The translations under genes were made by a program, and so were the position numbers. From NCBI GenBank assembly GCA_019671005.1, contig CM033715.1, positions 3,534,001 through 3,598,000 of the forward strand: a stretch of 64,000 nucleotides of DNA, read 5' to 3'. Shown here in pieces: positions 12,501 through 25,718 of the stretch. This DNA comes from Hibiscus mutabilis (Eukaryota; Streptophyta; Magnoliopsida; Malvales; Malvaceae). The notes below the pieces were generated by a model. The model worked only from the letters and a program-made list of their open reading frames with translations, had not been told where the DNA came from and did not search any database. The first letter of the stretch is position 1. Every line of letters starts with the position of its first letter.

Positions 12501-14509
12501 TTAGCAAGTCTTGTTATACAGACATGCCACGTAATTAAAGGGCGTTGACCGTTAATTGATTAACGATTTTTATTTAACCACAAAGTATTTGTTTGCACAA
12601 AAAATGAATACTAAAATGATTAAAAGATCAAACGTTAAAAATTATTTTTAACTTTATACCCAAAAAAACAATAAAAAAAAGTGATTAGTTGAGTATTCCA
12701 AATCAGGTACGCAAAAAGCAAGCAGAGAAAGGAAGTACGTGTATGACAGTGGGTTCTAAGAGATGTGGATGCTTATAGTTATACAGCCTGGCTTTGATTC
12801 TTTTGTTTTTCTGGAACATCTCCCAAATGGTAGTTGGCTCCACCATTTTATCTATTTCTGTCTCCGCACATGCACTAAATAACCTAAACTAGTACTAATA
12901 CAACACCACCCCACCAATGGTTGTTACTTCAATTTTCATGTCATGCATATATATGGAATATTTTTTTTAATGCTCGGAGTTTTTTTAGTTATATCGGCCA
13001 AGTCTTACGAATTTTAATATTATAAGTCTTAAAATTGACTCTTTCTTTATTATATTGAATATTGAATTCGAAATATAAAAAGGAGAGATTTATTTTTAAA
13101 AGATTTATTTTTAAAAAATAGACTGAATTATATTTAAAGTGATAGGATTATAAGGGTATTGTATTATAAACATTGAAAATTTAATACGTAAAAATAAATA
13201 CAATAAAATTTTAAGGGTGTGAAAGACATTAAAATACAAAACATATTACATTCAAAAGGACTTGAATAAACTTCTGAATGAAATCCAACAAACAACTACT
13301 TTGACCAGAGTGCTCTATGAAGAAAATAAATTCTTTTGCTCTTTGTTCTTACAACCACAAAAAAAAATCATAAGCATATACAAACCGGTCTCTTTCGTCG
13401 ACAAAAACAGTCGTTAAAAAAATACAAATAGTTTAAGAATTTCAGACCTAAAACAATTTTCAAAAGCCACGGAATTTAAGAATTTCAGCATAAAGGATAC
13501 CAGAATCCCTTTCCCCAGATGGAACAAGAAAAGGAATTCCTGCTCTGTTTGTGTCAAAAGCAAGAAGAGGAATTTCAAATTATTACTCCTTACCAAAGCT
13601 TAAATTGGCATTTACTGAGATTCCTCATAAAACGAGAAATGGATATCTTGCATGATGTAAACCAACAAATACAATTGTGACTACCAACGGGGAGCTTTAC
13701 CATCTAGTTAATTTGTACTTATAGTATAATAAAACTCTTACGTTTTGTTTGGTTTGGTGGAAAACTACAAGGGAAAAAATGTAAAACTAATGTGCTTAGC
13801 ATGAAAGAAAAATAAGATGAAAGATTAATTTTTATTCTTGTGTAAAAATCACTCTAATTTAAAAAGAAACTGAGGAAAATATAGAGACACAAGTGAATTA
13901 GTTCAAAATATGTTTTTTCTCTTTAAATTTAATTTTATTTTCTCTCATTTTTCAATTCTACTAAACAATAAATAAAAAATTATATTTTCTTTCTACTTCC
14001 TATCAAATACACCAATAGAAATAAAAAAAATATTTTATTCTCATATTTCTATTTTCTTACCCCCTTTAATTTTGCATTCTCCCATTTTTTTTCCACACTC
14101 CCAAGAAGAATTCAAGTCTTTACACAAAAACATTTAACAATAAAGATTATGATTTAGACATGTCGACCGAGTCTTAGTTCATTTGATGACATGTAACATA
14201 CAAAATGATATAAATTTAAATTTGTTTAATTATACAATATCCTCTGAAGATGAATTTGTCGAATTTAGATAATTTAAATATTATATAAAAAAAATTAATA
14301 CCTTTTAACAATATTGTCATGCACATGTCAACACCATAATATCTGAACTTGTAATTTTGCCATGTTGTTCAAAGAGTCGGAGTGGTCGGCTAATAAAAAG
14401 AATCTCAAGAAATTCACTAATTGGCTGAGTGGCCAAAGATACTCTTGTTGTCCTATTTTATATGAATTCAAATCTCGATATTTACCTTGAAAATGTAATA
14501 CATCTCTAT

Positions 14510-14541
<32 letters not shown>

Positions 14542-14679
14542 GAATGCCTCTTTATGCGTTAAATTTGGGCTAAGAAAGTTGGATCAAGCTCTGCTACATG
14601 GCATAGATAGGTGGCAAACCTGATCCATAGTTTCGATTTGGACTAACAATAAAACTGATTAACCCAAACTTGAAAAAAA
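12501..14679. other. intergenic DNA, nothing recognised
   Basis: AT-rich sequence without a believable gene. The 60-codon minus frame at 13414-13596 has no recognisable domain. Confidence 0.4.
14511..14540 (+). repeat. (TAA)10 microsatellite
   Basis: Ten uninterrupted TAA units in intergenic DNA. Confidence 0.95.
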
Positions 14680-15160
14680 GGGTAAACTACATTGTAGGTC
14701 ATTTAATTATGGGTAAGATTATATTTGTGTCACCCAATTATTAAAAGTTACACTTTGGTCACTCAATTATGGGTAAGATTACATTTGGGTCACCCAATTA
14801 TTAAAAGTTTCACTTGGGTCACTCAGTAATGGGTAATGTTACATTTGGTCACCCTTCATATTTTAAAAAATACATCAATTTCATCATTTTTCCTTCCAAA
14901 TCACTTGTATACCCTTGTTAACACTAGAGTACTTCATTTGCAATCATTAATTAATGTAATACATAAATCGATTTATATTTTTAAATATGAAGGATGACCC
15001 AAATTTAACCTTACCCATAGTTGAGTGACCCAAGTGTAACTTTTAATAATTTGGTGACCCGAATGTAACCTTATCCATAATTGAGTGACCTAAATATAGC
15101 TTTTAATAATTGAGTGACTCAAATGTAACTTTATCCATTGACCTCTGTTTTAGTTTACCC
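14680..15160. mobile_element. 481-bp fold-back MITE
   Basis: The element begins GGGTAAACTA (14680-14689) and ends with the exact reverse complement TAGTTTACCC (15151-15160). Each arm of about 190 bp contains three diverged copies of a roughly 60-bp block built around GGTCACTCAATTATGGGTAA on the left and its complement on the right. About 100 bp of AT-rich spacer separates the arms. Runs of A flank both ends, so any target duplication is A-rich and ambiguous. It encodes nothing and could fold into one long hairpin. The superfamily is not assigned. Confidence 0.75.
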
Positions 15161-15602
15161 AAAAAAGCCTGATATTGTCACAGTTTTGTTCACAGTTTTG
15201 TTCATACAATTGCGTTGGAATTGTTTGACAATGACTGTCACTACATTTTTTATCATTTTGCCAGCCATTGGTGAAGTTCATTGCAGGAAAATGCAGCTTC
15301 TTTTAGATGCTTAAAAGGTACTTTATCATCTATTTATTTACATATGAATTCCACAAGGGGGACAACAAAAGTTGAAAAGGATTTCTAACACTGCAATGTC
15401 TTACATATTTTCACTTTCTTTCCTACATTCTTAATATACCTCTCGCTCTACCTAAGAACTTCTAACAATGTATCCTCGATAAAATATCGTTTCGTTTGCA
15501 TAATCTGGAGAACAATTCTACCGTTTTCAGTTGATAGAAAGATGCCACTACAATGGCAATGCTAGTCTCCTTCAAGAGAAACCAATAGTGTTCAAGCTCT
15601 AA
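15161..15602. other. spacer downstream of the PRAF pseudogene
   Basis: No gene seen; on the minus strand this is the former 3' UTR and downstream flank of the pseudogene. Confidence 0.4.
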
Positions 15603-18600
15603 CTAATGTGAATGAATGATATTATGTCTTTCGCATAGTTTAGCCCCATTTGCAGCCCACCACTTTCCTGCGTTCTCTTCCATGAAATGCTTCCGGCTGT
15701 AAAAAAGAGCATGAAATTATTGAATGGACATGATGTTATTGAAGCAAAAGTAGATGGAATCAACAAATGCAAAACGCATATTGAAGTGTTCTTATACTAG
15801 AATGTCCAGTAACGGTTCAGTTTTTGTGAGTTGAAACAAAGGAGGGTCATGAATACGTACCTAAATCGAACACACTTGAGTACGTTACTTCCATTGGACA
15901 AGGGTAACAAAGTTATGTACACTCCTGGCTCATCTTGTATAATTGCCTCTGACCTTTTTGTCTTTTGGTTCCATGAGAAGTCGATAGGTTGTTTGCATTG
16001 CAATTTACTTCATTTGGTGCAGACATCATGTTGGTTGCATGGTTGTTGTTGGGGAACACTTGCTCGATATGTGAGGTATGTTTGGGAGTTAAACTGGCAT
16101 TACGGAGGCCATTCTGCCCCAATGGAAGCTTGTCGACTGCCTGCTCCAACTGCAAATCAGTAGACCGTAAACAACAAAGTTAGGGAGTGTGTGGTTGCAC
16201 TAGAAGAAAAACAATGCCTTGTTTTGAGGGAAAAGGACACTGTAAGATCTTGTAATAAATAAACACACTCTCTTCAACCAATTTAAATTATGTACTTCCT
16301 AAATCTGAAATGTAAAATTTTAGCAAAGAACTCCAACCTGAGCAGTCAGTGATTTGATAACTTCCTCTGCTGATTTATATTTTTCAGCTTCATTTTCAGC
16401 TATTGCTGTCACTTCTTTTAATTGTCTGGATGTCTTTACAAGCTCAGCTTCGAGATGTCTGGATTTGCAAGTAAGATCTTCAACCTGCAAGAAACTTATC
16501 GTCTCATCATTCTTAATAATTTAAACAACTAAATATAATCAGAAGTAAACAACATTTGGAACATTTTAAGAGAAACAAGTCTCATTGAAAATTTACATCA
16601 TCATCATAGGCACTGTTGATAACATAGGTATTTATATGTTAGTCTCCGACCTTAGCACCTAGTCAATTACCCGAAAAAACTTCCAAAACAAGAAACATAT
16701 GGCATACACAAACGATTGAACCCGTAGACTATATATTATACGTTTAACAAAGTAAATTCTAATCTAATACAATTATTCCATCAGCATTCTTCTCATTTCT
16801 GTTGAAGTTCTACCAAAACAACTTCTAAATAAAATAGGTAGTTTTTATTTTTTTTTTTTTTACAACCAGGCAAAGTGCAATGCATAGGTCATTGTTGAGA
16901 ATGGAAATGCCTCATGTAGAGCAAAGTAAGTAACAAAGTTGTAATTGATAAATAAGATTTCAAAAGGTTACCTGTGCCCTTAAAGTTATGACCTCTTGGT
17001 TGATACTGCCATTCAGTTGTTCTGAATCAGCAGTAGTTACGGTAGAGGATCGAGTGCTCGACTTTCCTGATGCAGGAGAAGTCACTCGAGATGTCATTAT
17101 GTAAACTGAAGCCGGTGAATTTTTCTTAGAATCCCCAACTGGATAAAGTGATAGCTTTGATGCATTAAATCCTCCAAAATGAAAATTTCCATTTTTAGCT
17201 GGGAAGAGGGGCCGAGTTTGTAAGCCTAGTTTCAGTTCACTCTTGCAAGGTCAATTTTCGACCTGATTACTTGAGCCAACGGTAGGCAGTCTAGAGAGTT
17301 GTGTATGTGACCTTGGAGCTAAAACTTCTTTATCTATATTGTTATCAAGTTTAAAAGGAAAAAATCCATTTCTTACTTTAGGAGGCAAGGGGGAAGAACC
17401 GGGTTCTGCACATTTTTTCAATTTAGCAAAACAATCATCACAAACTCTATATGGCTTGTTCATAGTTGGAGCCCGTGAAGCTTTCATAGATTTCCTCATT
17501 GTGCATGCTTTACAAAAGACTAATCCGCAATTATAACAGTTGCGACGTTGTCTTATAAACTAAATGGATTTCGACAACCCGAGCATATAGATTGATCAAC
17601 AGTCGATTCCCATTTATGAAGACTTATAACTGCAGTAAAATTTGAACCACAAACTACATTCCTAACTTGCTTATGTTTTAGAAAATCGACAAGAGTTGGT
17701 GTAGCTCTATCATTTGTGCCTCTTCCCCAAGTTTAAATCTCTTTCTTTGAAGTAATGATAGCAACATGATGTGATCCACATGCAATCTCTTCAGCAAAGC
17801 TATATGCTAATTTACCTTTAACCCTAGTGGGAACCTTGCCATCCGATGTAGGACTCCCCAATTGACCATAAGCCGAACTCCCCATCGTATACACTTGTCC
17901 TTTGCTTGTAAGAGCAACTGTCATATTTTGACCACATGCAACTCAGCTGATATTGTCATCAACTAGAGCATCTACACTTTGGGAGGAAAGTCTAGGTTCG
18001 CCTTTATCTCCAGCCCCCATGTAAACAACTTTGTTGAAGAAGAGCTATCAGGGCATCCATTATTAAATGATTCATTCATAATCTCAACAACCGCAGTTGT
18101 GTGCCAAGCACCACAAGCAACCCTTATTGTCCGTAATCCACTCAAAGTCTCAACTTTTCGTGGAATAGTTGTGCTACTATGATCTCCATGGCCTAGTGGA
18201 CCAAAAGATCCATCTCCAAATGTGAACAACTGGCCACCAGAAGTCACTAGAGCTGTATGCCAAGGTCCACAAGATACATAGGAGACATCTATATTGTCCA
18301 TGTCACTTACCATTCTAGGGATCCAATGACTCACATCACTTCCATGCCCAAGCAAACCAGAATTGTGTGCTCCATCACCCCATGTATAAAGAGATCCGGA
18401 GACTGTAACAGCCCAAGTGTGATACTCGCCGCATGCTACTGATTCAAAATTCATGCCATTGAGAGTATCTATGGGTTTAGGGTGGGGAAAATCTGCTTCC
18501 ACAACATGTCTGAGCCTGCCCCCTGATTCCTCCCCCCAACTAAATATCTCACCCTGCTTTGTTACTATTACTGCATGCCTACTTCCTAAAGCAATATTAT

Positions 18601-20312
18601 GCACATCAAGAACCTTTGTTGATTCCAATGCCTTTGGCAGAAGTGCATCGATTTTTGTATTGAACAAACTATCAACCTTATTCCAGCCGCCGCCCAATAT
18701 TCCCTCACCAACACTTTGTCCCCATATGAAGATATCGACCAGGGGATAAATGTCTTCATGACAAGAATCATGCTTTGATGAACTTACAACACTTGATAAA
18801 CTGACTCTGATTGCATCAGCCCCAGCACTTCGATTGTTTACGTGTTCTACACAACTGGTTCCTACTAAGTCAAAATCTACTAAATTTGATTGATTAGAGG
18901 CCTTGATCAAAGAGGCATGTTTAACTATGTCAGAAAATGTCTTTCTAATCTATTGTGAGACTCCAAGAAGCTTGAATTTCTTGTGCTTCTCCTTGGTCCT
19001 ATAATAATGAGAAACAAAATAAGAAAAATAAAACACATATCATGCTTTACATAAATTAAAAACAGACATGTAATATAACATATCAAATGTGAATTTGGGG
19101 AGCTTTTTTTGCTGCGTGATTCAGGACTATCTATCGATGCAGTATCACTTCCTGCTTCGACCCTCCACTTGCGATAAATACCATTAGAAATCAATGCCTT
19201 CAGACCAACAAACCAAACGTTGGCTTCTTCTTTGTCTTTACATATCTGTACAAGGCAAAGGATGGTATCGAATAAAAATATGCGCACACCATAGAAACTT
19301 TACTATATTTAAAGCATTTAACACCTCTGAATGCTATAAGGATATTCATAAACATTCACTCACCAAATCAAGGACCTATCACTGCATATTAATGAAAACG
19401 AGTGAAACTCTTTTTCAGGCCGAGGATATCGTTGAAAAACTGCCTGCAAACCGAATAAAGGAAAAGAAAAACATTATGAGTATGGTAAATTTTGTAATCA
19501 AAGTGTAACAGTACAAAACTAAAGAAGAAGAATTAATTGAGTGAGGGAGAAGATAGAACAGAGCAAGGAAAGAGAAGAAGCAGAAGAAAGGAGGAAGACG
19601 AGATCAATTTCATTCATTCATTCGATAAACATTCAAAAAACATCTCATTTTAACCAAAGTGTCAACATAACGACACCGTTTACAAACCCTCAATACAAGT
19701 CTGAAACTAGATGAAATTTAAAATCTAAAATGAAACTACATCGTTTCACTTCTTTCATTTTGTTTTTTACACAAAAGATTATCAACAAAGAAAACAAAAT
19801 AAAATGTTCCAATAAACTGAATCCAGGAATGATCCTGGAAACTTGACTAAGCTTAACATGTCTCTCTGCTTTCCGAGCGTACCATATCAATTTAGATTCA
19901 TCCTAGAAAAGGGGTAAAAAAAAAACACCTCATTTTACAAAGAACTAAGAAATAAAAAGAATTTAACAATTCATGTTTGCCTTATAGATGATTCAAAATC
20001 AAAACTGCAAAAAGTTTCCATCAACAATGCCAAAAACATAAAGATGTTCCAATAAACGAATAATGGACATGAAACATACATTGGAGAGCTTAAAAGGGCA
20101 GAATTTGGGCTTCCCACGACGTCCATATTTGAGCAAGTAAGTTCCTTTCTTTAACGCTGTAATGGCCTGCAAAATGGAAATGGAAAAAGGGCTATGTTCA
20201 TTCATTTTCAAGACTATAAATTTTTTTTTAAATGATTAAAAGATGAGAAGAAAAAGAAAGGAACCTGGTTGATATCCCTCTCGACAACACCATTTCTCTG
20301 TAAATCAGCCAA
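15603..20312 (-). pseudogene. PH-RCC1-FYVE-BRX (PRAF family) pseudogene
   Basis: The intact family is a membrane-associated protein with an N-terminal PH domain, seven RCC1 blades, a FYVE zinc finger, a coiled coil and a C-terminal BRX domain. All parts are present in order in GT-AG exons: PH 20312-20265, 20166-20080, 19902-~19820, 19443-19364 and 19245-~19082; RCC1 plus FYVE 18998-16972; coiled coil 16484-16338; BRX 16149-15861 and 15696-15603. Lesions are many. The expected ATG at 20312-20310 is TTG. The third PH exon lacks an obvious donor. One base is missing in exon 4 near 19368. There are frameshifts near 18950 and 18018, a TGA at 17945-17943 and a TAA at 17735-17733. About nine residues of a blade are missing near 17725. 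The FYVE motif is frameshifted near 17556 and lacks the His of its RRHNC motif. The 312-codon stretch 18910-17972 keeps several good blades. Substitution stops argue against mere sequencing error. Confidence 0.92.
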
Positions 20313-20942
20313 TCGAGGTTCAACTATTAGACCACCAATTCAACCTTGGTATTTTCATCTGAAAGATAGCTTCAATCTTTCTTTTTCACAGCGGTACAAA
20401 AAGAAAAGTGGAGATTTTGGAAGAAAGCTAGGATCTTTGAGGATCTCAATGGCGTTTGTTTAACAAAATTTTCAGTTCAAATATAGAAAAGCCCAAAGAT
20501 CGAAATTTATTTTCTTTGTTTGTAGGAGTAATTGTTTCAGGGCAGCTTTTCTGTTTGTTTATGAAATGTTTCGGTTTTTGAGTATAAGCAGCTGAAACTG
20601 TACGTGATTGGGAAATTGTTTGTTTTTATCGTTTATTTTTTTTTTCTTTTTTCATTAGTTGGCTGCATTTGTTCGTTATGTTATCACACGCATTGAAATC
20701 TAATCAAAAATAAACAAAAAAAAATTAGTTCAAATCAATTTTTTTTTAACTTGCAAATAGAAAATAAAATCAAATAAGTTCATTTAACTAATAACCGAAC
20801 TAAAATCAAATTGGGTTTAATAGCACTAAACAGAAACATAACCAAATACTACAGTCCAAACAATTTACCAAACATTGATCATACAACACCAAAGTGATTG
20901 GCATTTCTTACAACAAAGAAACTTGATAAACTAAGAAAGAGC
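20313..20942. other. spacer between PRAF pseudogene and HVA22c
   Basis: Contains the former upstream region of the PRAF pseudogene and the 3' flank of HVA22c. The 64-codon plus frame at 20269-20463 overlaps the first PRAF exon in antisense and is not a gene. Confidence 0.5.
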
Positions 20943-21943
20943 TCAATATCTATAATCATCGTCAAAGATCATGTAATTGTTGCTGCGTCGTACCCTTTCT
21001 TCCTTCTCAGCCTGCAAATCAAGTATACATAATTCAACACATGTTACATTCCATAAGTTAACTAATTAAATTTATTTGAGCAAGTCATTTGTAGTAAAAA
21101 TTCGCAACGGGAGCTACGACATTTATTGATGCTAGTAAAAGCAAACTATTATGGACTTAGTAAGTATACATTAAGAGAAAATGTTGATGCTAGGTAATAG
21201 TGTTGTTTACCCTGGTTATAAGCCTTTCAAATTCATGGGTACCGTGCTCTTCAATGTACTTCTCGGCAGCAGTTAGAATGTCATCCTGCTTGCTGAAAAT
21301 ACTCTTCTGACGAGGGACATACCACATTGTACTGGTGACGCGTTGAGGGTTCATGTAAAACGGCCTGATGAAGTGACGGTAAACGTAGGCTGCGCCGTTG
21401 AATTGAGGCATCACCAACCAGCATGTAAAAATCAGCTTCGCATATGGCCAAATCGGGAACCTGGGATTCATCCACATGTGTCTGCTGCTTCAGTTTCTTC
21501 CTACACAGTAACTAAAGTAACATATGGAAATACTCGAAAACTGGTGGTTTACCATTCAAGGAGTTTGGCAAATGTGAGTTCGAAAAGTGTGATGAGAGAG
21601 TAGAGGACCCAATACGTCAGCCATTGTTGATCGTCGTTGTTGGACCGCGTCTCTATAGCCCTAATCGACGCATACCTGCCAGTGCCATGCACAAAAAAAT
21701 GGCAATTAATCTTGTAAGTGATGACAATGTTACAGGTTGCACTTGGTTCAAAGAAGGGAAAATCCTACTTACAAAGGGTAAACAAGAGTGACCAAAGGCC
21801 TGTTACAAAACAAAAACCCAGTTAGATTTAGAAAACAAGAAAAGGTAGCAAATGAAGCAAAAGGGTTTGAAAAAAGAAGAGACATACAAAGCAAGAACAT
21901 CAAAGTTCTTGGCAACAACTTGAAGAAAATTCTGATTACCCAT
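20943..21943 (-). CDS. HVA22C: HVA22c-like ER membrane protein
   Basis: Five exons (21943-21888, 21799-21773, 21675-21553, 21460-21211, 21011-20943) join at GT-AG sites into 525 nt, a 174-residue protein with one ATG and one TGA and no lesions. It belongs to the TB2/DP1/HVA22 (REEP-like) family, whose hydrophobic hairpins shape ER membrane; plant members are often induced by abscisic acid and stress. Visible signatures are the N-terminal LPLVTLVYPLYAS hydrophobic segment, the QQWLTYWVLYSL block, FPIWPYAKL and PQFNGAAYVYRHFIRPF, then DDILTAAEKYIEEHGT and the acidic tail DDDYRY. The LALPLVTLVYPL start and NNYMIFDDDYRY end fit HVA22c better than other paralogues as I recall them. It lies about 630 bp upstream, on the same strand, of the PRAF pseudogene. 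No regulatory element is claimed. Confidence 0.93.
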
Positions 21944-24900
21944 CACTCGGTCACTCCTTTTGCAGATTGCTTTTGTGTTTTGCTTTCAAGTGGTAAAAAG
22001 CAGAGGGACAGAAAGCGCGGGGGGTTAATGTGAAAGGTTTGAGGATTAAAGTTTGAAAGTGAAGAGAGAAATTGTGGGGTAAAGGTTGAATTGGAACACA
22101 GATTTTTCTCACTGGAGAATCTTATGCTGCACGGGAAAAGAGGCACCGAATTTCTTTGCATAGTATCAGCTGTGAGTGATTGTGTATATGAACCCTCAGT
22201 CCCTCACATCAAAGAACCAACCAAAGCTTGCCACATTAATATGTTATATTATTTACTTAAATATAATCCAAAGGCTTTAATTTTAATACACATCCCTGCA
22301 CATTTATACTATAAATCCAAATCCTGAATTATTAAACTTAAACCTTACAAAACTAAACAACAAACTCTAAAATCCTATATCTTAAATTTTAAATATTAAC
22401 ATTAAATTCTAAATACTACAATTGGAAATTTTAAAATTTAAACCATAAACTAAACATTTAATCCTTAAAACTAAAAAACTTATGTAAACTTTAATTTACA
22501 TAATCTGTATATTAAAGTTTTTCTCAAATTCAAATTGCATAAAAGATAAGAATGCTGTTTTTTTCTATCGAAATTTTTAATGATTTGATCGAGAAGCCAT
22601 TTTATTGGATGACGGGATGTCCCTAAATTCATGTAATCAGCCACTAAGCAAGCAAGGCATTACGGCCTGGGTTTGGTTGGGCTTCGAGAAATGTATTGTT
22701 TTGACATTGGAACATGAATTCATGCATAATTTCGGCTTTATGTTTCAACTTTTAGTAAGGCGGAGTTTTAATTTCATACATCTATTTTTCTCATTTAATA
22801 GTATGAATAAATTTAAGATTAATTAAATTTTATATAGTATAAGTGTATATTATTTCTATATATATTTATAATAGAATCTCTTACTGGTCACACTTTCAAT
22901 AAAAAAATTGTCATACAATTCGAATTTGAACAATTTATTTACAAGCTGTATATGCGCATTTTAAAATGACTAACAAAAATAAACATATGCTACTATGAGG
23001 TACCAAAGTATAATATTTGGACATCATTAATCTATGATCTTAACCATGCAAGCAATAAAGATTGGTCAGAGTCATGAATATTACAAAAAAAATATTGCTA
23101 AAATCATTATTCATGAGAGAAATGATTTTACGTTTTTCTGACAATTTTTAGGGTTTGAATCTTAACATTGTGAATAAAATAAATTAAATTAGAGACTTGC
23201 TCTCAATATGGAGCCACATGGTTCAAAGGATTGTCAATTAAATATTGACACCCTTTAAAAGAATATTATGTAATAATTATTAAAATTTATTGTTGTAATC
23301 TAATTTTTTTGGTTTTGTCCTTACTTGCTTTTGTTACGAGTAGATACAGTACTGAATCTACATTAATCATTTAATGAGTTGAATATTGAATAGATGTAAA
23401 AAAATAATGATTAATGAGATATTTTAACAATATACGCATACCAAATTACTTTTATTTTTTTCTTTGAGATCAAATTACTTTTAATTGAATGCACCAAAAA
23501 TAATGCATTAAATAGGTGCTTGTAGATAGCAATTAATATAACCATGTGTTTTTTACTTTCACGGTCCTAACACTTTGAAACATTTATGGTACCTGATGAC
23601 ATAATTACAAAACAATGGCAAACAAAGGGGCTGTGTGGTTATGAATTATGACCATCTTTCGAGCAAGTCCAGACAATTGGTTTTTTGGTATTTACTCAAA
23701 TTTGTAGGGTTTGTTTCACAGGATGCATGAAAAAATAAATCATTTCATTCAATTATTGAGTTATATAATATGAATACGACGCGCATATAAACTGAGTTAT
23801 AATCAAATATTGGGAAGGTTAGTGATCTATTAAGTATCTAAATTTAAATATTAGAGTAATAAAGCTCTTATTTGCCTATTGTACCAATAAATTTGGGGTT
23901 ACAACCTCTCTTACTGTATGAATGACTCCGTCTCTCTGTGTATAAAAATTCAAATATTATTGTATTTGAACCAAAGTCGTATTGTTACGGAGTTGTTAGT
24001 TAATATCTAATTTCGAATTCGAATCATCTGAGTCACAAAACAGTTGCGGGATTGCATTGAATGAGTGAGGAACTTGTGAGTGTTGTAGAATGCATGCTCG
24101 ATGAAAAACGTACGGTCGACTCAACAAGACGTATAATAAGAGCAGATGGATATTATGAAGCTGGGTTTGTCTAAGTTGGCAAGCAAAGAAAAGATATCAT
24201 CTAAGTTTGAAAAGTCATTGAGGCATTCAAATCTACCTCTTCACTCATGTGTTTTCATTTCATTACCACTCAGTTTAGACTTTATCTGCATTATCGTTTC
24301 TATTTTTCATTGAGACTATATACGGTATTAAATTATCATTTTTCACATATTTTACTAAATAATCTATGTTTAACCTATTCTTTATACAATTTTTTTTTAC
24401 TGTGGCATGCATAAAAGCTATAGTAAAATAAACATCTTTTTTGACAGTAGGAACTACGAAGTAGGTACCCGACTACTTAATTGAATCCATCATAACTACT
24501 TTACACTGACCTATATGCAGCTCGGTCCTTAATTATTTAATCAATGCTGCAAAATAAAGCCATCTGACCGGGATCTATATAGATATATAATAAAATAAAC
24601 AAGGACCAAAATGTTTATTTTTTGACAATTTACTGATGTCCTAAGCAGTAATCATGAGGCCGTGCTGCAAGTCACAAATCTAGAGCCGATCCCAACCCCC
24701 CAAAAGAAACTTAGTTATATAGTTTGAGAAATATAAGAGGCGCTCATTTTGAGAATGGGAATCTTCATAGATTTGCTGCCCCCAAAAAAGGTTTCCCAAT
24801 GTAGAAAACCTACACGAAATCACCATTCTAATAGCTTGCACCAATGCTAACAAGAAAAAGAACGAAGAAGATGAAGAAATCCCCCGCTTGTGGTAAAGAG

Positions 24901-25718
24901 TTGGGGTTTCAACAAAACATATACATGGTGACTGACAGGTGTGTGTGAGTGGCAGCGACATTAATAATAAACCAAACAACGAGTCTGTGTATTAGGTCAC
25001 GGGCCATTACCCATTCTCAAAAGATATAGTGTAATGCTCCGGAAGAATCAGAGACAATAATCCTATAGTAAAAGAGAAAAGGGAGGTCTTAAGATATATA
25101 TAAGTAATGACGTTGCATATCTTATCAGACATGTCTTTTGAGAAGAGGAAATATCACCACCAATTCCAAATTACTTCCTATTATGAAGAAGAGGAGGAAA
25201 TAGGAATGAACCTGTTGTTACTTAGTCATTGCTTACTGCTTTTAGTAACCAAAGGGGGCTCACCACTCCACCTGAGATTTCCCTGAAAAAATCTCTCTAT
25301 TTCTTTATGCAAACCAGCTCAAAGCAGTTCAACAGTGATGAATGCATTTTAGTGAAGTATTAATTATGATGAATTAATGATAAGTTTGTTAAACCTAGCC
25401 TAATGAAATCTAGTCTCCTTTTCCCTTGAGCCTAAAGATTAACTTTGTTAGGTGATGTTGAAGGTGTTTAATTTTTTACATTGATATGCAATGATTAAAC
25501 TGTTTAGTCACACCCCCAAAGATGCTTACTGCTATAATATAATATTAATTCTCTCATATCAAACCCTATCTGATTCATACTCACACCAAAATCGAATACC
25601 ACACTTGGTTTCATAGCATTTAAACTTGAGCTTGTGTTGCAAATTGCACATATATGTAAAGAATAAAGCATGGTCAAGTCATACACTTTGTAATTTGCAC
25701 TAATGCCATGGCCGATTA
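21944..25718. other. HVA22c upstream flank and intergenic DNA
   Basis: Positions 21944-22200 are the leader and promoter side of HVA22c. The remainder to TCP15 is AT-rich spacer. The 99-codon minus frame at 24680-24979 has a low-complexity Ser/Phe run and no recognisable domain, and I do not call it a gene. The last few hundred bases before 25718 are the likely 3' UTR of the TCP gene. Confidence 0.45.

Noticed and set aside
17979..18749. Plus-strand frames of 61-98 codons
   Set aside because: Antisense shadows of the RCC1 exon of the PRAF pseudogene.
24680..24979. 99-codon minus frame
   Set aside because: Low-complexity Ser/Phe run, no splice context and no recognisable domain.
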